Source: Catenulispora pinisilvae (GTDB lineage: Bacteria; Actinomycetota; Actinomycetes; Streptomycetales; Catenulisporaceae). Taken from it: DNA of 64,000 bases. The notes under the pieces were generated by a model, which worked only from the letters and a program-made list of their open reading frames with translations, ran no database searches and had not been told where the DNA came from. The DNA lies in the NCBI RefSeq assembly GCF_015356865.1, contig NZ_JAAFZA010000008.1, positions 36,113 to 100,112 of the forward strand, read 5' to 3'. Numbering within the stretch: the first letter of the stretch is position 1; every line of letters begins with the position of its first letter. Both the position numbers and the translations under genes were made by a program. Positions 40,406-48,689 of the stretch are shown here, piece by piece.

Positions 40406-41186
40406 GGCGCAGCGGATCGCGTGGGCGGTCTTCGCGTTCTTCTTCCTGTTGCTGTTCGCGCTGCCGTTCGGCGTGCTGGTGCTGGCGGCGTTCACCAAGC
40501 AGTGGAACGGCGCGTTCCCGTCCTCCTACACCTTCTCCAACGTCACCGCCGCCTTCCACACCGACCCGCTGGACGGCCTGGAGACCTCGCTGATCACCGC
40601 ACTGCTGTCCAGCCTGATCGCATTGGTGCTGGGCACGTGGGCCGCGCTGGCCCTGGACGCGGTCCGCAACCGCGTCGGCAAGACCCTGATCCAGACCGTG
40701 TTCATGCTGCCGATCGCGGTCCCGTCGGTGGTCGTCGGCCTGGCCCTGCTGGTCGCCTTCTCGCAGGGACCGGTCCTGCTCAACGGCACCAACACGATCG
40801 TGGTGATGGCGCACTCGATCCTGGTCACCGCCTACGCCTTCCAGCAGGTCTCGGCGGCCGTCACCCGCCTGGATCCGGCATATGAGCAGGCTGCCGCGTC
40901 CCTCGGCGCGCGGCCGTACTACACGCTGCTGCGCGTGAAGCTGCCACTGTTGCTCCCGGCGCTGACCGGCTCGCTCGCCCTGTGCTTCGCGCTGTCGATG
41001 GGCGAGCTCGGCGCGACCGCGATGGTCTACTCGGCGAACTGGACGACGCTCCCGCTGCGCATCTACGCGCTCGACGACCGCGGCCACCAGTTTGTGGCGG
41101 CGGCGGTGACCGCGGTGATGATGACGATCACGCTGGCGGTGCTGTTGGTGGTGTCGCGGATCCGGACCCGCGCGAACTACCGCTAA
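40386..41186 (+). CDS. ABC transporter permease 2 (PhnV-like)
   Basis: 266 residues from a GTG at 40386 with GGAGG 5 bases upstream, overlapping permease 1 by 20 bases. Seen: six hydrophobic helices and the EAA loop AAASLGARPYYTLLRVKLPL. Known: second half of the translocation channel in this transporter family. Last gene of the interrupted transporter operon. Confidence 0.92.
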   Translation: MLLYTRRAQRIAWAVFAFFFLLLFALPFGVLVLAAFTKQWNGAFPSSYTFSNVTAAFHTDPLDGLETSLITALLSSLIALVLGTWAALALDAVRNRVGKTLIQTVFMLPIAVPSVVVGLALLVAFSQGPVLLNGTNTIVVMAHSILVTAYAFQQVSAAVTRLDPAYEQAAASLGARPYYTLLRVKLPLLLPALTGSLALCFALSMGELGATAMVYSANWTTLPLRIYALDDRGHQFVAAAVTAVMMTITLAVLLVVSRIRTRANYR

Positions 41187-41262
41187 GGGCAGAACCGCCT
41201 CTGAGGCAGGCACCCCGGAAGATCATCCAGGCTGGCGATCACGCCGCTGAACTGGAGGTATG

Positions 41263-41298
41263 CTCCCTGAGCCGACCCGCGGGCGGTCGGCCAGGGAG
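41263..41298 (+). promoter_or_regulatory. Hairpin directly upstream of the DUF4190 gene
   Basis: CTCCCTG...CCGACC pairs with GGTCGG...CAGGGAG (13 paired bases, small bulge, 7-base loop). Its 3' arm ends 11 bases before the start codon and touches the purine-rich ribosome site. It could end the transporter transcript or limit translation of the next gene. Confidence 0.5.
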
Positions 41299-41309
41299 AG
41301 GGACCGGGG

Positions 41310-42593
41310 ATGGAAACCGAGATCGGCCTCGCGCCGAACGAATCGTCACGCTCGGCGGAGTCCGGCACTGAAAGCACACCGGTCACACCGGTTACATCGA
41401 TCACACCAGTCGCACCGGTCGCTTCGGCCCCGCCGGTCCAGCCCGTTCCCCCGCTGCCGGCATATCCGGGGGCGAACCCCTACGGCTACCAGCCCTATCC
41501 GCCGTACGGCTACGGCTACCCGCCGCAGCCGACCGGCACCAACGGGTTCGCGATCGCCTCCTTCGTCCTGGGCATCTGTGGATTCGCCGTCGTCACCCCG
41601 ATCGTGGGGCTCTTCTTCGGGCTCTTCTCGCTGTCGACGATCAAAAGGACCGGCCAGAAGGGCAAGGGCCTGGCGGTCAGCGGAATCGTCCTGTCGAGCG
41701 TGTGGATCGCGGCCATCGCCACCCTCGTCACCATCGGCCTGGTCACCGCGCCGGACGACGTCAGCCCGCCGCACCGGGACGCCGGCGGCAACGTCGTCGG
41801 CAAGGGCGCGGTGCCGATCTTCGACCTGAGCCCGGGCGACTGCTTCACCCTCCCGCCGGGCCTGATGGGCTCGACGAAGAGCGCCGCCCTGACCTTCACG
41901 GTCGCCCCTTGTTCCACGCCGCACGACAGCGAGGCAGTCGGCTCGTCCACCCTCGACGAGGACTCCTACCCCGGAGCGGACGCCCTACGGGCCGAGGGCG
42001 CGTCCCACTGCATCGACGTCCTCAACCGGTACCTTCCAGACACCGGGGCGGTGAACGGCCGCATCGAGTTCGTCTACCCGGACGAGCAGGCGTGGGGAGC
42101 GGGCGTGCACCGGGTGGTGTGTTTCCTCCAGTTCCCGGACGCCACGCTGACCCGGTCTGTACACCGGGACCGGTCGAGTTACACCGCCGACCAGCTGAGC
42201 CTCCTGGACGCCACCCGCCCGGTGATCACCACCGTCGGCCGGCTCACCCTGCTGCCGCAGTCGGCGTCGCTGGCCGACCAGGAACAGGCGGCGAGCGACA
42301 TCACGACCGCCCTACGGGGCGAGATCACGGCACTGACCACCGAACAGTGGCCGGCGGACGTGCAGCCGGCCATCGACACCCTCGTCGCCGCGCATACCTC
42401 CGCCGCCGATATCTGGGCGCAGACGGCGAGCGCCCCCGGCACCGCCACCTTCCAGGACGACCTGCGCCGAGCGGAGGACAGCCTGGACCTGACCGATATG
42501 GTGGCCGCCCGCTCTGCGCTCGGCCTGGCATCGGCCACCTCCGGTGCCGACGGCTCGACCGGCTCGACCGCCCCGGCCCAACAGTCCGCCTGA
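41310..42593 (+). CDS. DUF4190/septum-formation-domain membrane protein
   Basis: 427 residues. Seen: Pro/Tyr-rich cytoplasmic part with GYQPYPPYGYGYPPQP, a DUF4190 block with two transmembrane helices (about residues 80-150; NGFAIASFVLGICGF and AVSGIVLSSVWIAAIATLV), then an outer domain with FDLSPGDCFTLPPG, HDSEAVGSS, and HCIDVLNRYL, the septum-formation (PF13845) signature. Known: such proteins in Streptomyces and relatives are linked to septation or wall growth; no activity proven. Single gene after the transporter. Confidence 0.85.
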   Translation: METEIGLAPNESSRSAESGTESTPVTPVTSITPVAPVASAPPVQPVPPLPAYPGANPYGYQPYPPYGYGYPPQPTGTNGFAIASFVLGICGFAVVTPIVGLFFGLFSLSTIKRTGQKGKGLAVSGIVLSSVWIAAIATLVTIGLVTAPDDVSPPHRDAGGNVVGKGAVPIFDLSPGDCFTLPPGLMGSTKSAALTFTVAPCSTPHDSEAVGSSTLDEDSYPGADALRAEGASHCIDVLNRYLPDTGAVNGRIEFVYPDEQAWGAGVHRVVCFLQFPDATLTRSVHRDRSSYTADQLSLLDATRPVITTVGRLTLLPQSASLADQEQAASDITTALRGEITALTTEQWPADVQPAIDTLVAAHTSAADIWAQTASAPGTATFQDDLRRAEDSLDLTDMVAARSALGLASATSGADGSTGSTAPAQQSA

Positions 42594-42701
42594 CTCTCCC
42601 GGCGCGCCGGTGGGCGGTATATCGGTATGCGGTATGTCGGTCTGCGGTGTGTCGGATCACATCTCCCGCCGCCCAAAGTTACCCGCTGGTAGCATCGCGC
42701 C

Positions 42702-44435
42702 ATGACTCACGACCCGGCCGCGTTGTTCAACCCGCGCACCGCCGACTTCTCGCACTTCGACGAGGAGACGCAGCGGCTGCTCACCGCCGTCATCGACTGG
42801 TTCGAGGCGCGCGGCAAGCGCCGCCTGCTCGCCGAGGACCTGGACCGGGTCTGGTACGCCGACTTCCTGGAGTTCGTCGCGAAGGAGAAGCTGTTCGCGA
42901 CGTTCCAGACCCCGGCCGCCGACGCCTTCGGCCCGGCCGTCCCGGCCCAGCGCTGGGACACCTCCCGCAACGCCGCGCTGAGCGAGATCCTGGGCTTCTA
43001 CGGCCTGCCCTACTGGTACACCTGGCAGGTCACGGTCCTGGGCCTGGGTCCGGTGTGGATGAGTGAGAACGCGGCGGCCCGCGAGCGCGCGGCCCGGCTG
43101 CTCGACGAGGGCCACGTCTTCGCCTTCGGCCTGTCCGAGAAGGAACACGGCGCCGACGTCTACAGCACCGACATGATCCTCACTCCGGACGGCGCCGGCG
43201 GCTACACCGCGACCGGCGGCAAGTACTACATCGGCAACGGCAACGTGGCCGGCCTGGTGTCGGTCTTCGGCCGCCGCGCCGACGTCGAGGGCCCCGACGG
43301 CTACGTCTTCTTCGCCGTGGACAGCCGGCACGAGAAGTTCGAGCTGGTCCAGAACGTCGTCGACTCGCAGATGTTCGTCAGCGAGTTCAAACTGCACGCC
43401 TACCCGGTCACCGACGCCGACCTCCTGCACACCGGCCCGGACGCCTTCAGCGCCGCGCTGAACACGGTCAACGTCGGCAAGTTCAACCTGTGCACGGCCT
43501 CGGTGGGGATCGCAGAGCACTCCTTCTACGAGGCCATCACCCACGCCCACAACCGGATCCTCTACGGCCACCCGGTCACCGACTTCGGCCACGTCCGCGC
43601 CGCCTTCGCCGACGCCTACGCCCGGCTGGTCGCGATGAAGCTGTTCAGCGCCCGCGCCGTCGACTACTTCCGCACCGCGAGCGCCGAGGACCGCCGGTAC
43701 CTGTTGTTCAACCCGATCACCAAGATGAAGGTGACCTCGGAGGGCGAGCGCGTCGTCGATCTGCTGTGGGACGTGATCGCCGCCCGCGGCTTCGAGAAGG
43801 ACACGTACTTCAACGGCGCCACCCACTACATCAGGGCCCTGCCGAAGCTGGAGGGCACGGTGCACGTGAACCTCGCGCTGGTGCTGAAGTTCATGCCGAA
43901 CTATCTGTTCACCCCGCAGGAGTATGCCGAGGTCCCGACCCGCGACGACGCCGCCGACGACACGTTCCTGTTCCACCAGGGCCCGGCGCGCGGCCTGGGC
44001 AAGGTGCGCTTCCACGACTGGCGCGCGGCCTACCGCGAGGCGGCCGGCGTGCCGAACGTCGCCCGCTTCACCGAGCAGGCCGAGGCCCTGACGCAGTTCC
44101 TGGCCACCTGCCCGCCGGATGAGGCGCAGCAGAAGGACCTGGACTTCCTGCTGAACCTCGGGCACCTGTTCACGCTCGTCGTCTACGGTCAGCTGATCCT
44201 GGAGCAGGCCCGGCTGACCGGGCTGGACGCCGACGCGGTGGACCAGATCTTCGACTTCCTGGTCCGGGACTTCTCCGAGTACGCCGTCGCGCTGCACGGC
44301 AAGCCGTCCTCGACCCAGGCGCAGCAGGCCTGGGCGCTGGGCGCGGTGCGCAAGCCGGTGGTGGACCCCGCGCGGTTCGGCCGGATCTGGGAGCGGGTGG
44401 CGGGTTTGTCGGGCGCTTACGAGATGCACCCCTAG
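42702..44435 (+). CDS. Acyl-CoA dehydrogenase
   Basis: 577 residues, single-domain but with long ends. Seen: FAFGLSEKEHGADVYSTDM (FAD and substrate loop), GGKYYIGNGNVAGLVSVFGR, NVGKFNLCTASVGIAEHSFY, NRILYGHPVTDFGHVRAAFADAY and TKMKVTSEGERVVDLL. Known: these mark FAD acyl-CoA dehydrogenases of the long-chain/unusual-substrate branch. No beta-oxidation partner is adjacent. The putative -10 TAGCAT lies only about 8 bases before the ATG, so the mRNA may be leaderless. Confidence 0.9.
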   Translation: MTHDPAALFNPRTADFSHFDEETQRLLTAVIDWFEARGKRRLLAEDLDRVWYADFLEFVAKEKLFATFQTPAADAFGPAVPAQRWDTSRNAALSEILGFYGLPYWYTWQVTVLGLGPVWMSENAAARERAARLLDEGHVFAFGLSEKEHGADVYSTDMILTPDGAGGYTATGGKYYIGNGNVAGLVSVFGRRADVEGPDGYVFFAVDSRHEKFELVQNVVDSQMFVSEFKLHAYPVTDADLLHTGPDAFSAALNTVNVGKFNLCTASVGIAEHSFYEAITHAHNRILYGHPVTDFGHVRAAFADAYARLVAMKLFSARAVDYFRTASAEDRRYLLFNPITKMKVTSEGERVVDLLWDVIAARGFEKDTYFNGATHYIRALPKLEGTVHVNLALVLKFMPNYLFTPQEYAEVPTRDDAADDTFLFHQGPARGLGKVRFHDWRAAYREAAGVPNVARFTEQAEALTQFLATCPPDEAQQKDLDFLLNLGHLFTLVVYGQLILEQARLTGLDADAVDQIFDFLVRDFSEYAVALHGKPSSTQAQQAWALGAVRKPVVDPARFGRIWERVAGLSGAYEMHP

Positions 44436-44464
44436 AATTCACCGCAGGGCTCTACCATCCCCGC

Positions 44465-46180
44465 ATGGGGGACCTTTTCATCGTCGTCGGCGGGAACTCT
44501 CTGGCCTACCGCCTCAGCTATGAGTTGACCAAGCACTACGGCGTCCGCACCACCGCGATCGTCCCGGCCGAGGAGACGTCCCACACCATCCGCATCGCCG
44601 AGCGGCTGGGCCCGGACCGGACCGTCGCGGACACCTACGTCTCCAAGGAAGCCCTGCGCCAGGCCGGGATCCAGGAGGCGGCGGCGATCGCCTTCGTCGA
44701 CGGGGACGACCGCGCCAACATCCACGCCGCGATGCTCGCCGCGTCGATGCGCCCGGATATCAGGGTCGTGATCCGGATGTTCAACCAGCGGCTCGGCGTG
44801 CACATCAGGCAGCTGGTCGACAACTGCACGGTCCTGTCGGCGTCGGCGACCGCCGCGCCGGCCTTCGTCAACGCCGCGCTGCAACGTCCGCACTCGGTCA
44901 GCGCCGGCGGCCGGGCCCTGCGGGTCGCCATCGGTTCGGCGATCGACATGGACCGGACCCCGCGGCTGATCGCCGACGGCATCGACCGGGACAGCCAGGA
45001 GGACATCGAGGTCCTGCCGGAGGCGGCGGCCGGGAGCCGGACCGCGGAGTGGATGCTGCTCCAGGAGCGCTCGCCACGGCACGCCGCGCTCCAGTTCCTC
45101 GACGTGGCCGACACCGGCACACCGAGGGGCAGTTACCAGGTCTCGCCGACCTCGCGCCTGATGTGGCGGGCCTCCGACACCCTGCGCTTCTTCACCAGCG
45201 CCAAACTGCGCACGATCCTGATCGCCTCGGTCGTCACGCTCATGGTGTCCCTCATCGGCATCTGGGTGCTGGCCCGGCCGTTCGTCTGGGCACTGTACGA
45301 GACCTTGCTCGACGTCGCCGGCTCCGCTGTCCCGGACGTCTACGGCCAGCCCAGCGCGGTCGGCGGCGACTTGCAACGGCTGTTCCAGGTGGCCATCACG
45401 CTGTGCGGCATCGTGCTGATGCCGGTGGTGACGGCGGTGTTCGTGGAGAGCACCGCGACGCGTCGCAGTGTCCGTACCCGCCAGCCCAGCACCGGGCTGC
45501 GCGGCCACGTCGTCGTGGTGGGCCTGGGCAACGCCGGGACCCGGGTGACGGCCCTGTTCCGGGAGCTCGGCGTCCCGGTCGTGGGCATCGAGCGGGACGC
45601 CGAGGCCCGTGGGATCGCCGCGGCGCGGGTGCTGGACGTCCCGGTGGTGGCCGGCGACCGGCCGATCGACGACGCCCTGCGCCGCGCGCAGATCGGCCGG
45701 GCCCGCGCGGTCGTGGCGGTGACCGGCGACGACGTCGTGAACCTGGAGGCGGCGCTGGAGGCGCGGGCCATCAACCCGGAGGTGCGGGTGGTGGTGCGGC
45801 TCTTCGACGACGACTTCGCCAAGCACATCTACACGAAGTTCGACAACACCGCCTCCCGCTCGGTGTCCTACCTCGCGGCCCCGGCGTTCGCTGCCGCGAT
45901 GATGGGGCGGGAGGTGCTGGGGACGCTGTCGGTGTATCGCAAGGTCCTGCTGATAGCGGAGGTCGCGGTCGAGGAGGGTTCGGAGCTGGCCGGCCGGGAG
46001 CTGCGCAGCGTGGACCAGCCGGCGCTGACCCGGGTGCTGGCCATCCGGCGCACCGGCAGCGACGATTACGACTGGTCGGGGGCGGATCGGGGGCGCGTTC
46101 TGGTGCCGGGCGATCGGCTGATCCTGGCTGCCACCCGGACCGGGTTCGGCAAGCTGCCGAAGAAGCGGGCGGCGGATTGA
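44465..46180 (+). CDS. Membrane protein with two TrkA_N (RCK) domains
   Basis: 571 residues. Seen: N-terminal Rossmann-like domain (LFIVVGGNSLAYRLSYEL) whose glycine motif is altered, about 100 residues later a second linker, two transmembrane helices (near 245-270 and 300-325), then a second complete Rossmann domain with VVVVGLGNAGTRVTALFREL, acidic IERD, and VAVTGDDVVNLEAAL. Known: TrkA_N domains bind NAD(H) or nucleotides to gate K+ transport. No pore loop with GYG is seen, so it is not itself a classic channel; it may regulate one or form a CASTOR-like complex. Confidence 0.85.
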   Translation: MGDLFIVVGGNSLAYRLSYELTKHYGVRTTAIVPAEETSHTIRIAERLGPDRTVADTYVSKEALRQAGIQEAAAIAFVDGDDRANIHAAMLAASMRPDIRVVIRMFNQRLGVHIRQLVDNCTVLSASATAAPAFVNAALQRPHSVSAGGRALRVAIGSAIDMDRTPRLIADGIDRDSQEDIEVLPEAAAGSRTAEWMLLQERSPRHAALQFLDVADTGTPRGSYQVSPTSRLMWRASDTLRFFTSAKLRTILIASVVTLMVSLIGIWVLARPFVWALYETLLDVAGSAVPDVYGQPSAVGGDLQRLFQVAITLCGIVLMPVVTAVFVESTATRRSVRTRQPSTGLRGHVVVVGLGNAGTRVTALFRELGVPVVGIERDAEARGIAAARVLDVPVVAGDRPIDDALRRAQIGRARAVVAVTGDDVVNLEAALEARAINPEVRVVVRLFDDDFAKHIYTKFDNTASRSVSYLAAPAFAAAMMGREVLGTLSVYRKVLLIAEVAVEEGSELAGRELRSVDQPALTRVLAIRRTGSDDYDWSGADRGRVLVPGDRLILAATRTGFGKLPKKRAAD

Positions 46181-46272
46181 GGGAGCACAGTCCGCGGCTT
46201 ACCTCGCGATGCTGAAAGCCTCGAACGCGCCAGCGCTCCGGGGGCCCGACCCAACTCCCGGAGCGCCGCACT

Positions 46273-46344
46273 GGATCGTGGATCGTGGATCGTCAGCAGA
46301 CTCGGAATCGTCAGCAGTCCCGAAGTCGTCAGCAGTCCCGAAAC
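46273..46344. repeat. Tandem repeats behind the SCO5389-like gene
   Basis: GGATCGT three times (46273-46293), then an 18-base unit CGTCAGCAGTCCCGAAGT three times (46291, 46309, 46327, the first less perfect). The last copy contains the stop codon of the gene at 46329, so two extra copies of its 3' end follow it. Confidence 0.85.
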
Positions 46345-46721
46345 TCCGGCGACTGATTCAGGATCTGCGCACGCTCCGACGTGAACCGGCGATAGGCCTC
46401 CGAGTCCGCGGCCTCCGGCCGGAACACCGCGACCCGGTGACAGTTCTGGAACGCGAGCTTCACGCCGAACCGGCGCTCCAGGCTGCCGCGAATGGAGTCC
46501 GACGCCAGCGCGCGCAGCAGCTGGCCGCGCTCGGCGTCAGTGGGGGCGATCTGGTTGTCAGTGAACTGTTTCGCGGGGTCGGCGTGCAGTTCGGCGGCCA
46601 GCTTCTCGACCATCGTGTGGGCGTAGGGCAGCGAGGCCGCGACGGTGCCGGCGAAGTCCGCCTCGTTCACCTCGCCGACTTCGGCCTGCTTCAGCAGGTG
46701 GGGTGCGACTTCCAGGGACAT
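46329..46721 (-). CDS. SCO5389-family conserved protein
   Basis: 130 residues from the ATG at 46721 with GAGGAAG upstream. Seen: MSLEVAPHLLKQAEVGEVNE, ASLPYAHTMVEKLAAEL, GQLLRALASDSIRGSLERR then FGVKLAFQNCHRVAVFRPEA, and NQSPEFRDC at the end. Known: this is the conserved actinomycete family named after Streptomyces coelicolor SCO5389, of unknown function, often in single copy. A 9-base inverted repeat lies upstream (46759-46796). Confidence 0.82.
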   Translation of the reverse strand: MSLEVAPHLLKQAEVGEVNEADFAGTVAASLPYAHTMVEKLAAELHADPAKQFTDNQIAPTDAERGQLLRALASDSIRGSLERRFGVKLAFQNCHRVAVFRPEAADSEAYRRFTSERAQILNQSPEFRDC

Positions 46722-46758
46722 GCTTCGGGTCTTCCTCTCCTCTGGGGGCGAACACTCG

Positions 46759-46796
46759 ACGACATTCGGCATTCGGTTTTCGGTAATGAATGTCGT
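46759..46796. promoter_or_regulatory. Inverted repeat upstream of the SCO5389-like gene
   Basis: ACGACATTC and GAATGTCGT, 9 bases each, are separated by 20 bases containing two direct TTCGG copies. The stretch is the most A/T-rich in this area and lies 38-75 bases before the gene start. Probably an operator or promoter part. Confidence 0.5.
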
Positions 46797-46846
46797 TTTC
46801 ATCAGGAGCGTAGCCCCGGCCCGCCGCGATTCGGCCCCCGGCGCCG

Positions 46847-47728
46847 TCACACCGGCGTGTCGCGGGAGTTGAACAGCACCGCGAGCTGCGTGCGGCTGCC
46901 GCAGGAGGTGGCCGCCAGGACGCGTGTCAGGTGCTTCTTCACCGTGTCCACGCCGATGAACAGCCGGGCCGCGATCTGCCGATTCGTGAGCCCCTGCGCG
47001 GCGAGGTCCGCGACGTCCCATTCGCGCGGGGTCAGATCCCAGTCGCCGCGCGAGGCCTCGCGCGCCCGGTGCCGGGCCAGCTGCTCGACGGCCAGCGGCG
47101 TCAGGTGCCGGCGCAGCACCCGGAGCACGGCCAGGTCGCGATCGGGGACCCGGCGCGCGCCGACGTCCGCACCCTGGCCGCCCGCACCCTGGCCGCCCGC
47201 GCCCTGGCCGCCGGCCCCCTGATCGCTCGCCCCTTGGTCGCCGGGCATCGCCAGCCCGACCCACAGCACCCCGGACGGCCCGGCGTCGACGAGCATCGCG
47301 GCCTTGTCGGCGATGCCGCGCGGGTGCAGGAACTGGTCGAGGAAGCGCGAGCCCGCGGCGACGTCGGTCAGCCGCAGCACTCCCGCCTCGGGCAGCCGCC
47401 GCAGGAAGTCCTCGGCCCGGAACGGATCCTCGCCGACCCAGCCTTCGGCGTCATAGCTGGCCAGGAACTCCGCGGAGTAGCCGGCCAACACCCCGCAGCC
47501 GTTCACGACAGCATCGGCAGCGGTGTCGCCGTGCAGCACCGTGACCCCGCGGTAGCCGAACCAGGTTTGCAGCGCCGTGACCAGCCGTTCCCGAAACTCG
47601 GCGAGGTCCGCGGCCCGGTCCACGGCCTCCACCACGCCGACCGCCCGGCGGTAGTCCTCCGGGCTCAGCGGCTCGTCGGCGGGCAGCGGTCGGGGACGCG
47701 GCGCGGGGCCGGGCAGCGCGATGGTCAC
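46847..47728 (-). CDS. LuxR-type transcription regulator
   Basis: 293 residues from the GTG at 47728 after a G-rich stretch. Seen: C-terminal LuxR helix-turn-helix (LTPREWDVADLAAQGLTNRQ then IAARLFIGVDTVKKHLTRVL), and an N-terminal domain of about 180 residues with YRGVTVLHGD, lacking a receiver Asp signature. A Gly-rich repeat (DQGA/GGQGA units, near residues 190-215) joins both parts. Known: GerE/LuxR fold DNA binding. Divergent from the SDR gene across 62 bases, its likely target. Confidence 0.85.
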   Translation of the reverse strand: MTIALPGPAPRPRPLPADEPLSPEDYRRAVGVVEAVDRAADLAEFRERLVTALQTWFGYRGVTVLHGDTAADAVVNGCGVLAGYSAEFLASYDAEGWVGEDPFRAEDFLRRLPEAGVLRLTDVAAGSRFLDQFLHPRGIADKAAMLVDAGPSGVLWVGLAMPGDQGASDQGAGGQGAGGQGAGGQGADVGARRVPDRDLAVLRVLRRHLTPLAVEQLARHRAREASRGDWDLTPREWDVADLAAQGLTNRQIAARLFIGVDTVKKHLTRVLAATSCGSRTQLAVLFNSRDTPV

Positions 47729-47790
47729 CCCCCGATATTCCACCTTCGGGCCATACCGCGGCCAGCGGGGTCTGCCCCAAGATGGAAGGC

Positions 47791-48627
47791 ATGACAGACG
47801 CGACACCCACCACCCGCCGCTGGTTCATCACCGGCGCCAACAGCGGCTTCGGCCTCGCCTTCGTCCACGCCGCGCTGGCCGCCGGCGACGAGGTGGTCGC
47901 CGCCGTCCGGCGCCCGGAGACCCTGGCCGGGCTGGCGGCGTCCGCCGACGGCCGGGTGACAGTGCTCGAACTCGACGTCAGCGACGCCGCCGCCCGCCGC
48001 CGCGCGGTCGAGGCCGCCGGCCGCATCGACGTCCTGGTGAACAACGCCGGCTTCGGCATCACCGGGGCGATCGAGGAGACCGCCGAAGCCGAACTGCGCG
48101 ACGCCATGGAAGTGATGTTCTTCGGCCCCCTGGAGCTGACCCGCCTGGTCCTGCCGCAGATGCGCGCCCGCCGGTCCGGCACCGTCGTCCAGCTCACCAG
48201 CATGGGCGGCTTCCTGTCCTTCCCCGGCGTCGGCGCCTACAGCGCGGCCAAGGGCGCCCTGGAACTGGCCAGCGAAGCCCTGGCCGGCGAGGTGGCCCCG
48301 CTCGGCATCAAAGTCCTGATCGTCGAGCCGGGCGCCTTCCGCACCGGCTTCGCCGCCCCCACCGCCCTGCGCACAGTCGCGTCCCGGATCGCCGACTACG
48401 ACACCACTTCCGGCGCGATCCGCGACGACCTGTCGGCCGCGCACGGCACGCAGGAAGGCGACCCGGCCAAGGCGGCCGAGGCGGTGCTGGAGGTGCTGAC
48501 GTGGAAGGAGCCGCCGCTGCGGCTGGCCCTGGGCAGCGACGCGGTGGACGCGGTCCGGGCGAAGCTGGCGTCGGTCGGGGCGGACCTGGACGCGACCGAG
48601 CATTTGGGACGGGCGATGGGAGCGTAA
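47791..48627 (+). CDS. Short-chain dehydrogenase/reductase
   Basis: 278 residues from the ATG at 47791 (AAGG nearby; ATG at 47782 also possible). Seen: TGANSGFG (NADP loop), LDV, NNAGFGITG, the catalytic Ser in TSMGG and YSAAKG (Tyr-x3-Lys), then EPGAFRTGF. Known: classical SDR close to the oxidoreductases that act on ketones or retinol/sterol-like substrates. Divergent from and probably controlled by the LuxR gene. Substrate unknown. Confidence 0.92.
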   Translation: MTDATPTTRRWFITGANSGFGLAFVHAALAAGDEVVAAVRRPETLAGLAASADGRVTVLELDVSDAAARRRAVEAAGRIDVLVNNAGFGITGAIEETAEAELRDAMEVMFFGPLELTRLVLPQMRARRSGTVVQLTSMGGFLSFPGVGAYSAAKGALELASEALAGEVAPLGIKVLIVEPGAFRTGFAAPTALRTVASRIADYDTTSGAIRDDLSAAHGTQEGDPAKAAEAVLEVLTWKEPPLRLALGSDAVDAVRAKLASVGADLDATEHLGRAMGA

Positions 48628-48689
48628 ACGAGGGCTCTTATATAGACTTATGGACTGACACAAGGATGGAAGCAACTCAATAGGTTCAC

